Part shown: in pieces, positions 63,923 through 64,000 of the stretch
How positions within the stretch are numbered: the stretch's first letter is position 1
Layout: every line of letters starts with the position of its first letter
From: Candidatus Eiseniibacteriota bacterium
GTDB lineage: Bacteria > Eisenbacteria > RBG-16-71-46 > CAIMUX01
Length of the DNA stretch: 64,000 nt
Direction: 5' to 3'
Assembly: GCA_020633975.1 (NCBI GenBank)
Contig: JACKCR010000002.1
Span: forward strand, 2,294,001 to 2,358,000
The notes under the pieces: model-generated
Database searches by the model: none
The model's input: only the letters and a program-made list of their open reading frames with translations
Told to the model about the DNA's origin: nothing
Made by a program: the position numbers and the translations under genes

Positions 63923-64000
63923 CCCGTCACCTCAACAAGTGTGGACTTCCGGCCGAAACTCATTGAGTAGCGGAATCGGTCGGACTGGAACCCCGCTCTA

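Overview
The window is GC-rich, gene-dense bacterial chromosome. It shows 47 protein genes, one cut by the left edge. I see no rRNA, tRNA, CRISPR array, insertion sequence, integrase or phage gene. Several traits suggest an environmental Gram-negative of the FCB superphylum (Eisenbacteria, Krumholzibacteriota or Gemmatimonadota-like): a FlgD/type-IX-like C-terminal tail and cohesin-like modules on a giant exported protein, OmpA and polysaccharide-export lipoproteins, a reaction-centre-type cytochrome c, and an HWE-type kinase paired with an ANTAR regulator. This placement is inference, not demonstrated.

Region 1-13 kb: a truncated secreted protein, a GT-C/TPR membrane protein, a PLP decarboxylase and a HIT hydrolase. 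Then comes a minus-strand run of SPFH membrane protein, ribbon-helix-helix protein, a second GT-C/TPR protein and a NatAB-type ABC exporter. A 28-bp three-part palindrome lies upstream of the SPFH gene. A CopA-type copper ATPase follows.

Region 13-22 kb: a rhodanese lipoprotein and a surface-polysaccharide locus in two divergent arms, Wza-like export protein and O-antigen ligase/polymerase on minus, and Wzz-like, Wzx flippase, GT4 glycosyltransferase and CapA-like protein on plus.

Region 22-36 kb: an S9A oligopeptidase, a DUF255 thioredoxin-fold protein, a small secreted SdrD-B-like protein, nitroreductase, rhomboid protease, MBL hydrolase, a GspE/PilB-like protein that has lost its Walker A motif but keeps MshEN-like N-terminal repeats, modABC, thioredoxin and NadA.

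Region 36-48.6 kb, the most distinctive part: an FN3/cohesin-like lipoprotein, a 1331-residue NHL/cohesin/dockerin-like protein with a type-IX-like tail and no TTA, CTA or TCA codons, then an outer-membrane protein and Ig-like lipoprotein behind a canonical sigma-54 promoter. FtcD, two haem proteins, an SGNH-like protein and an OmpA lipoprotein follow.

Region 48.6-64 kb: an ATP-grasp protein, DinB protein, CLC channel with RCK_C domain, Lon with an unusual acidic insertion, an AttEFGH-like ABC/lipocalin operon, a structured non-coding stretch, an ANTAR regulator and its kinase, and an SDR epimerase.

A cross-cutting trait is that several membrane proteins carry short in-frame tandem repeats or low-complexity inserts in loops. 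I did not find a complete, clearly new multi-gene system. The strongest leads are the MshEN pseudo-ATPase, the SPFH/RHH operator, the sigma-54 envelope operon with the giant cohesin-like protein, and the Lon insertion.
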